Below are positions 1 to 10,233 of a DNA stretch of 23,683 nt, one piece after another. Position numbers and translations under genes: made by a program. Source of the DNA: CAZQKE01 sp964593865 (GTDB lineage: Bacteria; Chloroflexota; Anaerolineae; JAAYZQ01); NCBI GenBank assembly GCA_964593865.1, contig CAZQKE010000121.1, positions 1-23,683 on the forward strand, written 5' to 3'. Below the pieces are notes generated by a model. That model was not told where the DNA came from. It saw nothing but the letters and a program-made list of their open reading frames with translations, and ran no database searches. The first letter of the stretch is position 1. Each line of letters opens with the position of its first letter.

Positions 1-88
1 ATGTCAACTCCCCGGCGGATAAATTCCGGTGGCCGGTGGTGGCAAGTCGCTCCTTTTGGGCCTGCGCCCGGCGGCGGTAGCGCAAGGT

Positions 89-116
89 GGAGGCTTGCGT
101 CACACGGCGAGCCTCC
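89..116. repeat. Imperfect inverted repeat
   Basis: Arms ggaggcttg (89-97) and cgagcctcc (108-116) pair with one G-T wobble around a 10-base loop. It lies next to the stronger hairpin at 129-155, beyond the end of the minus-strand CHAT-TPR gene, and may add to termination. Confidence 0.35.
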
Positions 117-128
117 CGCAGGCAACGG

Positions 129-155
129 TGGGGGCGCAGCAGCGCTGCGCCCCTA
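129..155 (-). terminator. Probable terminator hairpin of the CHAT-TPR gene
   Basis: Arms ggggcgcag (131-139) and ctgcgcccc (145-153) are perfectly complementary around a 5-base loop. One wobble and one A-T pair extend the stem to about 11 bp. The hairpin begins 27 bases past the stop codon of the minus-strand gene. There is no T-run on that strand, so intrinsic termination is plausible but not certain. Confidence 0.45.
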
Positions 156-182
156 CCATTCGTGCATTCGCGTATTCGCGTC

Positions 183-3953
<3,771 letters not shown>

Positions 3954-4042
3954 GGTCGGTCTCCTCCTTGTGAATCCGGGCGGTCGGTGACCGGGTGTTT
4001 CGGGTCCTGCCCGGCGCAGGGCGCTCCGGCAGGTCGCGCTCC

Positions 4043-4071
4043 ATTGTACCGCGTCCCGGCGTTTTGGTCAA
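4043..4071 (-). promoter_or_regulatory. Promoter of the CHAT-TPR gene
   Basis: On the minus strand, TTGACC (4071-4066) and TACAAT (4048-4043) are separated by exactly 17 bases. This is a good housekeeping-sigma promoter about 90 bases upstream of the start codon at 3953. The -35 box lies inside an inverted repeat shared with the divergent promoter at 4142-4170. Confidence 0.7.
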
Positions 4072-4148
4072 ACGCCGTCCTCGGCCGCAGCAAGGCAAGG
4101 GCATTTACAGGGTTTCACCCCGCAGGGGGTCCGCCGACCGTTTGACCA
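4065..4148. promoter_or_regulatory. Inverted repeat embracing the two divergent -35 boxes
   Basis: TGGTCAAACG (4065-4074) and CGTTTGACCA (4139-4148) are perfect 10-bp inverted copies separated by 64 bp. Each contains the -35 hexamer TTGACC of one of the divergent promoters. The symmetry could be a pair of operator half-sites bound by one regulator, or simply a pair of similar promoters. The 306-bp gap between the genes (3954-4259) holds these elements and no credible ORF. Confidence 0.6.
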
Positions 4149-4170
4149 GATCGCGATTACGCGGTAAAAT
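4142..4170 (+). promoter_or_regulatory. Promoter of the ATPase/TOPRIM operon
   Basis: TTGACC (4142-4147) and TAAAAT (4165-4170) are separated by 17 bases. The predicted transcript would start near 4177, giving a leader of about 80 bases before the ATPase start at 4260. It mirrors the minus-strand promoter at 4043-4071. Confidence 0.7.
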
Positions 4171-4259
4171 GAGGGCGCGTTCCGTTTGTGGAGGGCCACG
4201 ATCTTGTGGCTACAGGCCGGGTCTGCTGCCTGAGAGAATGGCGACGGATAGGGCGGAAA

Positions 4260-5324
4260 ATGAAGGTTCAGAAGTTACGCCTCAGAAATTTTAAAAGGTT
4301 CCACGACCGGGAGTTTGACTTTCGGGACCCGGAAACCGGGCTGGCCGAGGACCTGATTGTGTTGGTGGGGCAGAACGGATCGGGCAAATCCACAATTTTG
4401 CAGGCGATTGCGGCCATGTTGGGGGCGGCAACCGGCCAATTGGCCGGCCCTGCCGAACTGGATTGGCCCGGCTTTGACCTGCATCTGGCGAACCAGGCTT
4501 GGGCGCGGCCTATCGGCATCGAGTTGGATGTGGAGTTCAGCCCGGACGAGATCGCCGCTACTCGTGAATACTATGCCCAGACCGATATGGCGCAAAATGC
4601 GGAGCGAATTCCTCCCGGCCAGAGTCCTCTGGTCCGCCTGTCGTGCGTCCCTGAAAATGGCCGGGTGCAAGCGCCGACCGCTGCCGAGTTTTTTCAATTT
4701 CACGGGCGGCGTTATGCTCGCATGATTATCAAATATGCAGAAGGAGGAGCGCGCCTGTTCGAGCGGGTGGGGTCTGTGTTTTGGTACACGGAGCAGCGGA
4801 CCACCAATAGCCTGACGCCGGTAGAAAACAATGGTCAGATCATCGAATATGACATGGCCTTGCTGCGTCGGCGGTTGTCCGAGCTGTTCCTCTTTCATGA
4901 GCGGGTGCGTCGGGGCGAGTATCGGCTCAAACCCGGTCAGCGCGATCCGTTCCCCGACATTGAGCGTGCCTATCAGACCATCTTTCCCGGTCACCGTTTC
5001 GGAGGCCCGGTTCCTCGGACGGGGGTGGGCGAGATTCTGGCCGAGCCGTGGTTCTATCTGTATGATGGTCATCATGAGTACGAGTTGGCCGAGATGTCCG
5101 GCGGAGAGCGGGCGGTTTTTCCGATGATCTTTGATTTCGCCAATTGGGACATTCACAATTCGGTCATTCTGATTGACGAGTTGGAACTCCACCTGCACCC
5201 GCCGCTACAGCAAGGGTTGCTCAAAGCTCTGCGTAGCTTGGGACGGAACAATCAATTCATCATCACTACCCATTCGGACGCGGTTACGGCTATCGTGCCG
5301 GAGGAGTCAATCCGCCGTTTGTAG
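4260..5324 (+). CDS. ABC/RecF-like AAA ATPase, defence-type
   Basis: A 354-residue ABC-class ATPase of the AAA_21/RecF/OLD type. It starts MKVQKLRLRNFKRF, the usual opening of this family. Motifs are Walker A GQNGSGKST (residues 37-45, K43), signature SGGER (280-284), Walker B SVILIDELELHLHP (D306, E307) and a switch His in IITTHSD (H338). All catalytic elements are present. Between Walker A and the signature there is an insert of about 230 residues, shorter than in SMC or Rad50 and with no obvious coiled coil. The reading frame is open back to 4188, but the upstream residues do not fit the family, so ATG 4260 was chosen; its ribosome site is weak. The stop is 8 bases before a TOPRIM-like gene, the layout of PARIS (AriA/AriB) and other ATPase-TOPRIM defence pairs. 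Base composition is visibly less GC-rich than the flanking genes, which suggests acquisition. Confidence 0.85.
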   Translation: MKVQKLRLRNFKRFHDREFDFRDPETGLAEDLIVLVGQNGSGKSTILQAIAAMLGAATGQLAGPAELDWPGFDLHLANQAWARPIGIELDVEFSPDEIAATREYYAQTDMAQNAERIPPGQSPLVRLSCVPENGRVQAPTAAEFFQFHGRRYARMIIKYAEGGARLFERVGSVFWYTEQRTTNSLTPVENNGQIIEYDMALLRRRLSELFLFHERVRRGEYRLKPGQRDPFPDIERAYQTIFPGHRFGGPVPRTGVGEILAEPWFYLYDGHHEYELAEMSGGERAVFPMIFDFANWDIHNSVILIDELELHLHPPLQQGLLKALRSLGRNNQFIITTHSDAVTAIVPEESIRRL

Positions 5325-5332
5325 AGACGATC

Positions 5333-6031
5333 ATGCCTCAAGTCCTTGATCCCCACATCTGTATCGTCTTTTGCGAGGGTCGTCCGGGTAGCCTGGATGA
5401 CCTGTTCTTGCACCATCTCATCCCTCCTGGGCGGGCGTTCATCCGACCGGTAGGCGGCAAACAGGCGATGCGGGCTTTTATAGAAGGGTATTTGGGGGCA
5501 TACGTGGGTGCTGTCCCCCGTTATCTTGGCTTCCGGGACCGGGATTTTGATTTTGAGCCGCCTCCCGATCCGCAACCGATCCGCCTGCCGGGGGAAAAGC
5601 CGATCTGGGTGAGTTATCGGGCGGCAGTTGAAAATTATCTCATTGATGCCGATCTAATCTGGGAGTATTGGGAGGAACGGAAAGACACACCGGCCTGGCA
5701 ACACGGGCCGCCTCTGTCCAAAGACGAAATCGAATCTCGCATTCACGAATCGGCGCGGGCGCTGGTTGGCTACCAGGCCGTGCGCTGGGCATTGGCAAGC
5801 CTGAAGCCCGGTCCCCGTTGGCCGGAACTCCGTACAACCTGGTTGGCGGGCAGCGGCAGGTTGCCGCCGTCGCTGGCTTATGGTGATTGTTTGGAGGAGG
5901 CGCATCGACTTGTTGCAGAATTCCGGGGCCGGATGCAAGAAGTTGACGTCTTTGCAGCAGCTGGTGGATTTGATCGTATAAGGCGCGGTTTCAGCCGCCG
6001 ACCGGTCTTTCCTGCCGTAACTTTTGGATAA
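5333..6031 (+). CDS. TOPRIM/DUF4435-like effector protein
   Basis: A 232-residue protein with the pattern of DUF4435/TOPRIM-fold proteins: an acidic residue after the first strand (FCEG, E15), a GGK turn (41-43), the metal-binding string RDRDFD (D69, D71, D73) and ENYLI (100-104). In PARIS the DUF4435 partner AriB is held by the ATPase AriA and, once released, acts as a nuclease. Here the ATPase gene lies directly upstream, so the same logic is likely but not shown. The C-terminal 30 or so residues are basic and look unlike a conserved end; a stop also occurs at about the same place in another frame, so a late frameshift cannot be excluded. Alternatives are DUF4276/RloB-like or a separate OLD-type TOPRIM. 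The TOPRIM class is fairly secure; the exact family is less so. Confidence 0.7.
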   Translation: MPQVLDPHICIVFCEGRPGSLDDLFLHHLIPPGRAFIRPVGGKQAMRAFIEGYLGAYVGAVPRYLGFRDRDFDFEPPPDPQPIRLPGEKPIWVSYRAAVENYLIDADLIWEYWEERKDTPAWQHGPPLSKDEIESRIHESARALVGYQAVRWALASLKPGPRWPELRTTWLAGSGRLPPSLAYGDCLEEAHRLVAEFRGRMQEVDVFAAAGGFDRIRRGFSRRPVFPAVTFG

Positions 6032-6062
6032 TTGACAGGGCGAGCGCGGTCTACCGCCGCCG

Positions 6063-7232
6063 GTGTGGGATCTGGAGTGGAAGGTGCCGGTGAACCCAAA
6101 GGAACGCTACCAAAGCATGTTGGTCGGTCCCATTGAGCGGTTCGACCAGCGGGACGAGATGTTCAAACGGCGCAGGTATGAACCGGAATGGCAAAAGCGG
6201 TCTGCGCCGTTCTACAACGACCGCCTGCGGGACAAGCCGGGCTACACCCAGGAGTATCACGCCCTGGTGGATGCTTCCTGGTACGTGGAGGATGTCTTTG
6301 CCAAAGGCTGCCTGGGGTCGAACCACCGGGGCCTGTACGCCTGGGAATCGCTGCGGGAGGAGCCGATTCCGGGGCCAAAGGTGGAGGCCCCGCCGGAGGA
6401 GATGACGCGCATGGTCAAGAGCGCGGCCCGCTTTTTCGGCGCGGCCCTGGTCGGCGTCTGTGAGCTGGACCGGCGTTGGCTCTATGCCCGCGTCAGCAAC
6501 GATGTGACCGGCGAACACCTGCCCCAGCCGCTGCCGGAAGATCTGCGCTACGCCGTCGCCCTGGCCGTTGAAATGGATTACGAATTCATGCAGACGGCCC
6601 CGACTGGCGGCGCGGGGGCGGCCACGGGGCTGGGCTATTCCAAAATGGCCTTTGTCGCCGGGCTGCTGGCCGAGTTCATCCGGGGGCTTGGCTACCGGGC
6701 CGCGCCCAGCGGCAACGACACCGCCCTGAGCATCCCCATCGCCGTCGAAGCCGGGCTGGGCGAGCTGGGCCGCAACGGGCTGCTCATCACCGAAAAGTAC
6801 GGCCCCCGCGTGCGCCTGGCCCAGGTGTTCACCGACCTGCCCCTTGTGCCCGACGAACCCTACTTTTTCGGCGTGGAGGAGTTTTGCCGCATCTGCAAAA
6901 AGTGCGCCCAACATTGCCCCTCGCGGGCCATCACCTTTGGGGAGCAGACGACCGAAGGGCCGAGCCGCTCCAACAATCCCGGCGTGCGCAAGTGGTACAT
7001 CAACCCGGAACAGTGCTACAAATTCTGGATCGCCAACCGCCTGGATTGCGCAACCTGCATCCGCGTTTGCCCCTTCAACCAGCCGCCGGGTCGGCTCCAC
7101 GATGCCGTCCGGGCCGTCATCAAACGCGCGTCCTGGCTGCACCCGATCATCCTCCGCTTCGGCGATCTGCTGGGGTATGGCAAGCAACGCCCGCCGGAGA
7201 GTGTATGGAGTTGGGAAGTTGGGGATTGGTAG
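6063..7232 (+). CDS. Reductive-dehalogenase-like cobalamin/4Fe-4S protein
   Basis: A 389-residue protein. Its C-terminal half has two ferredoxin-type cluster motifs: C-x2-C-x2-C-x3-CP (C275, C278, C281, C285) and C-x10-C-x2-C-x3-CP (C318, C329, C332, C336). Upstream of these is GLGELGRNGLLITEKYGPRVR, typical of the reductive dehalogenase / epoxyqueuosine reductase superfamily, which binds cobalamin. There is no twin-arginine signal and no membrane-anchor gene beside it, so it is not an obvious respiratory dehalogenase; a cytoplasmic corrinoid reductase is more likely. The substrate is unknown. The only start in the open frame is GTG at 6063; ATG 6117 (residue 19) is an alternative that would lose a plausible N-terminus. 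The last residues (SWEVGDW) and the stop are encoded by a short tandem repeat, so the true C-terminus may have been altered. Confidence 0.8.
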   Translation: MWDLEWKVPVNPKERYQSMLVGPIERFDQRDEMFKRRRYEPEWQKRSAPFYNDRLRDKPGYTQEYHALVDASWYVEDVFAKGCLGSNHRGLYAWESLREEPIPGPKVEAPPEEMTRMVKSAARFFGAALVGVCELDRRWLYARVSNDVTGEHLPQPLPEDLRYAVALAVEMDYEFMQTAPTGGAGAATGLGYSKMAFVAGLLAEFIRGLGYRAAPSGNDTALSIPIAVEAGLGELGRNGLLITEKYGPRVRLAQVFTDLPLVPDEPYFFGVEEFCRICKKCAQHCPSRAITFGEQTTEGPSRSNNPGVRKWYINPEQCYKFWIANRLDCATCIRVCPFNQPPGRLHDAVRAVIKRASWLHPIILRFGDLLGYGKQRPPESVWSWEVGDW

Positions 7233-7246
7233 ATTGGTAGATTGGG
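7225..7246. repeat. 8-bp microsatellite (attggtag)
   Basis: Two perfect copies of attggtag (7225-7240) are followed by a partial copy (attggg). They are preceded by related ttggg/gttgggg tracts from 7211. The stop codon of the reductase lies inside the first copy. A change in copy number would shift the 3' end of that gene or its spacing to the antitoxin gene. Confidence 0.7.
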
Positions 7247-7264
7247 AATGGGAGGGAGGAACTG

Positions 7265-7537
7265 ATGTCCACAGTTGGTGTGCCGCAAATCACGGAGCAG
7301 TTGCAAAAATTGCCGAGCGAAAAACTTGTTGTTGTGTACGATTTCGTTTCCTATCTTTTGGAACGAGAGGGATTAACCGTAACGGATGACGGCGAAGAAG
7401 CGTGGGATGAATTGCTCGCCAGGCCTGAGGCCAGGCAGTCCTTGCGTGAGATGGCCGGAGAGGCATTGGATGACTTTTATGCGGGTCGGACGACGGACAT
7501 TATCATCACCGACGAAGGGCTGTTGGCTCCGGGATGA
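7265..7537 (+). CDS. Putative antitoxin
   Basis: A 90-residue, mostly acidic protein with no recognised DNA-binding motif. Its N-terminal part (QITEQLQKLPSEKLVVVYDFVSYLLERE) looks like the short helical segment of antitoxins paired with RelE/ParE toxins. The middle is rich in Glu and Asp, and the C-terminus (TDIIITDEGLLAPG) could wrap the toxin. GGAGG sits just upstream of the ATG. The stop overlaps the toxin start by four bases (ATGA), as is usual for antitoxin-first modules. The call rests on the partner and the layout more than on similarity. Confidence 0.7.
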   Translation: MSTVGVPQITEQLQKLPSEKLVVVYDFVSYLLEREGLTVTDDGEEAWDELLARPEARQSLREMAGEALDDFYAGRTTDIIITDEGLLAPG

Positions 7538-7797
7538 AAGCAAAAGCGACACCGGGCTTCTGGCGGCAATATGCGCGGCTTCCCCGCAATGTCCGGCGGC
7601 GAGCACGGAAAGCGTATCAGCTCTGGCAAGCAAATCCACAGCATCCGAGTCTGCATTTCAAGCGGGTGGACGAGACCGAGCCGATCTACTCCGTGCGCGT
7701 GGGTGGCGGCTACCGGGTTCTTGGTGTTCTTGAGGAAAACACGATGGTTTGGTTTTGGATTGGCAGCCACGCCGACTATGACCGCAGGTTGAAATAG
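7534..7797 (+). CDS. RelE/ParE-fold toxin
   Basis: An 87-residue basic protein with the RelE/ParE pattern: an N-terminal helix rich in Arg (FWRQYARLPRNVRRRARKAYQLW), NPQHPSLHFKRV, a central strand with SVRVGGGYRVLGV, and the C-terminal WFWIGSHADYDRRL. Proteins of this shape are ribosome-dependent mRNA interferases or gyrase inhibitors; which one cannot be told from sequence alone. Translation is coupled to the antitoxin gene by ATGA. The stop is followed after one base by the polX start. Composition is less GC-rich than polX, consistent with an acquired module. Confidence 0.8.
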   Translation: MKAKATPGFWRQYARLPRNVRRRARKAYQLWQANPQHPSLHFKRVDETEPIYSVRVGGGYRVLGVLEENTMVWFWIGSHADYDRRLK

Positions 7798-7798
7798 G

Positions 7799-9535
7799 AT
7801 GACCAACCGGGAAATCGCTGCTCTTTTCAAACGCATCGGCGACATGCTGGACATTTTGGGCGAGAACCGCTTCAAGGTCCTCGCCTACCGCCGCGCCGCC
7901 GACAGCATCCTGCACCTGGGGCGGGACATCCGCACCGATTGGCAGGCGGGCACGCTGCAAGAGATCCCCGGCATCGGCCCGGCCATCGCCGCCAAGATTG
8001 ACGAACTGCTGACCACCGGTCACCTGGAGTTTTACGAACGGTTGGAGGAGCGGATCCCGCCCGGCGTCGTCGCCATGCTGGACATCCCCGATGTCGGCCC
8101 CCGCACCGTCCGCCGTCTGTGGGAGGAGTTGGGCCTGCGCAGCATCGCCGAGGTGGAGGAAGCGGCGCGGGCGGGCCGCATCCGCGCCCTAAAGGGCATG
8201 GGGCCGAAATCGGAGGCCCGCATCCTGGCCGGGATCGAGGCCCTCTACCGCCGGGGAAACCGCATCCCCCTGGGCGCGGCCTGGCCGGTGGCCGTGGAAC
8301 TGCTGGAAGGGTTGAAAGCGGCCTGCGATGCGGTGCAGCAAGCGGCCGTCGCCGGAAGCCTGCGGCGGATGCGGGCCACCGTCGGCGATATTGACCTGCT
8401 GGTGGCCTCCACCGCCCCGGCGGAGGTGATGCGCGCCTTCGGCGACCATCCTCGCGTGGCGGAGGTCCTCCTCGGCGGCGAGACCAAAACCGGCGTCCGC
8501 CTGCACAACGGCTTGCAAGTAGACCTGCGGGTGCTGGAGCCGGAGCGATGGGGCACGGCGTTGCAATACTTTACCGGCAGCCAGGCCCACAACGTCCGCC
8601 TGCGGGAGTTGGCCCACAGGCGGGGCCTGAGCCTGAGCGAATACGGCTTCAAGGGAGAGGATGGCCGCGAAATTTTGTGCTCCACCGAGGAGGAGGTCTA
8701 TGCCACGCTGGGCCTGCCCTGGATTCCGCCCGAACTGCGCGAAGACCGGGGCGAGGTGCAGGCGGCGGCGGAGGGGCAATTGCCCCGCCTGGTCGAATGG
8801 GGCGACATCCGGGGCGACCTGCACGCCCACACCGATTGGAGCGACGGTGCGGGCACATTGGCCCAGATGGCCGAAGCGGCGCGGGCCAGGGGCTACCGCT
8901 ACCTGGTCGTCTCCGACCACACCCAGAGCCTGGGCGTCGCCACCGGCTTGACGGTGGAGCGGTTGCGGGCGCAGCGGGCCGAGATCGACGCCCTCAACGC
9001 CCGCTGGGATGATTTCACCTTGCTGCAAGGCTGCGAGCTGGAGATCAAGGCCGACGGCAGTCTGGATTTTCCCGACGAGGTGTTGGCCGAACTGGACTTT
9101 GTCGTCGCCTCGGTCCATGCTTCGCTGCGCCAGCCCCGTGAGCAGATCACCCAACGGGTGCTGAACGCGGTGCGCAACCCCTACGTGGATGTCATCGGCC
9201 ACCCGTCGGGACGCATCCTGGGCCAGCGCGAAGAGAGCGCGGTGGACCTGGAAGCCGTCATCCGGGCTGCCGCCGAGACGGGGACGGCGTTGGAGGTCAA
9301 CAGCACCCCCAATCGCCTGGACCTGGATGATGTGCATGTGCGCCGCGCCCGCGAGTTGGGCGTCAAACTGGCCATCAGCAGCGACGCCCACCACCCCGAC
9401 GGCCTGGATAACCTGCCCTACGGCCTGGCCACCGCCCGACGCGGCTGGGCCACCGCCGACGATGTGTTGAACACGATGGAGTTGACAGAATTGCTCCGCT
9501 GGCGCCAAACCCGAATACATGGAGGAGGAAAATGA
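7799..9535 (+). CDS. polX: DNA polymerase X family with PHP domain
   Basis: A 578-residue, full-length bacterial PolX, a repair polymerase for gap filling. Order: N-terminal 8-kDa-like helix-hairpin-helix region (IPGIGPAIAAKI at 56-67 and a second HhH near 96-104); the polymerase nucleotidyl-transfer site with GDIDL (D197, D199) and VDLRV (D242); FTGSQAHN (258-265); then a PHP phosphoesterase with GDLHAHTDWSDG (from 339), SDHT (H374), ASVHAS, IGHPSGR and SSDAHHPDG. The metal ligands of the PHP domain appear present, so 3'-5' exonuclease activity is likely. The start MTNREIAALFKRIGDML fits the family. It lies one base after the toxin stop, with only a weak ribosome site (atagg), so translation may be coupled to the toxin gene. 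It overlaps the next gene by four bases. Confidence 0.96.
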   Translation: MTNREIAALFKRIGDMLDILGENRFKVLAYRRAADSILHLGRDIRTDWQAGTLQEIPGIGPAIAAKIDELLTTGHLEFYERLEERIPPGVVAMLDIPDVGPRTVRRLWEELGLRSIAEVEEAARAGRIRALKGMGPKSEARILAGIEALYRRGNRIPLGAAWPVAVELLEGLKAACDAVQQAAVAGSLRRMRATVGDIDLLVASTAPAEVMRAFGDHPRVAEVLLGGETKTGVRLHNGLQVDLRVLEPERWGTALQYFTGSQAHNVRLRELAHRRGLSLSEYGFKGEDGREILCSTEEEVYATLGLPWIPPELREDRGEVQAAAEGQLPRLVEWGDIRGDLHAHTDWSDGAGTLAQMAEAARARGYRYLVVSDHTQSLGVATGLTVERLRAQRAEIDALNARWDDFTLLQGCELEIKADGSLDFPDEVLAELDFVVASVHASLRQPREQITQRVLNAVRNPYVDVIGHPSGRILGQREESAVDLEAVIRAAAETGTALEVNSTPNRLDLDDVHVRRARELGVKLAISSDAHHPDGLDNLPYGLATARRGWATADDVLNTMELTELLRWRQTRIHGGGK

Positions 9536-10113
9536 CCCAATACGACGCCGGACCCGGAGACCTGAGCGACCGTGAATGGGAGGTGATGGACCGACCGCCC
9601 CGATCCCACGCCCGGCGGCGGCGCGGCCCGACCTTGCCGCCCTGGGCTTTGATCGCCCTTTTGGTCGGCATCATCATCTTGCTGTGCGTCAGCCTGGTGT
9701 TGATCGTGCAGGCTCTGCGGGGCCGAGGCGAAAAGGGCACGCCGACGCCCCAGGCGACGGTTGCTCCGTCGGTCGCGCCTACCGGCACCATTCCCCTGGC
9801 CCTGACCCCTACCGACGTTGTCGCGCCGACCGCCACGGTGACGCTTCCCGTCGAAATCCCGGCGACGCCCACCCCGGAGGGCATTGCCCCCGGCGCCATG
9901 GTCGTCGTCCAGGGGACAAAGGGGGCGGGCCTCAACATCCGCGAGCAACCCACCACCTATGCCAAGATTTTGGGCCATGCCAAAGAGGGGACCGTGCTCC
10001 AGGTCTTAGACGGTCCCCGCGAATCGGATGGCTATGTCTGGTGGAAGGTTCGGACTCCGGACGGCGTTGAGGGGTGGGGGGCCGAAAACTGGCTGGTGCT
10101 CAAGACCGAATGA
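9532..10113 (+). CDS. Membrane-anchored SH3b-domain protein
   Basis: A 193-residue protein. A basic cytoplasmic N-terminus (RSHARRRRG) is followed by one membrane segment (about residues 38-63). Then comes a Thr/Pro/Val-rich linker (about 72-120, TPTPQATV and similar) typical of surface proteins in Chloroflexota. The C-terminal bacterial SH3 domain (about 124-193) has GLNIREQPT, GTVLQVLDGP and WWKVRTPDGVEGW. SH3b domains usually bind cell-wall peptides or other envelope ligands. The start overlaps the polX stop (ATGA), so the two are co-translated, although no functional link is obvious. The specific role is unknown. Confidence 0.85.
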   Translation: MTQYDAGPGDLSDREWEVMDRPPRSHARRRRGPTLPPWALIALLVGIIILLCVSLVLIVQALRGRGEKGTPTPQATVAPSVAPTGTIPLALTPTDVVAPTATVTLPVEIPATPTPEGIAPGAMVVVQGTKGAGLNIREQPTTYAKILGHAKEGTVLQVLDGPRESDGYVWWKVRTPDGVEGWGAENWLVLKTE

Positions 10114-10156
10114 TGCCTGTGCAGCCGGTCACCCCTTTTGGGCCTGGGGCCGGGCA

Positions 10157-10197
10157 TCCGCCTGCGCGGACACATCCCGCATCGCTGCGCAGGTGGG
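10157..10197. terminator. Hairpin between convergent genes
   Basis: Arms cctgcgc (10161-10167) and gcgcagg (10187-10193) are perfect. Flanking pairs and wobbles lengthen the stem to about 11 bp around a 19-base loop. It sits in the 120-bp gap between the polX operon and the convergent nitrilase-family gene, a good place for a shared terminator. There is no T-run. Confidence 0.45.
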
Positions 10198-10233
10198 GAG
10201 GGCTTGACAGCCTGCCGGGACTGAGGCCTTTTG

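Larger units (their letters stand above)
1..182. other. Non-coding flank downstream of the CHAT-TPR gene
   Basis: No convincing gene is visible here. The reading frames that cross it are low-complexity shadows of the neighbouring TPR gene or carry no recognisable protein. It holds two adjacent inverted repeats (89-116 and 129-155). Bases 53-65 (ccttttgggcctg) recur at 10135-10147 in another intergenic region, so part of this stretch may belong to a dispersed, degenerate intergenic repeat. Confidence 0.5.

Noticed and set aside
8189..9520. Minus-strand open frame of 443 codons
   Set aside because: Shadow of polX, whose motifs and codon pattern are clear on the plus strand.
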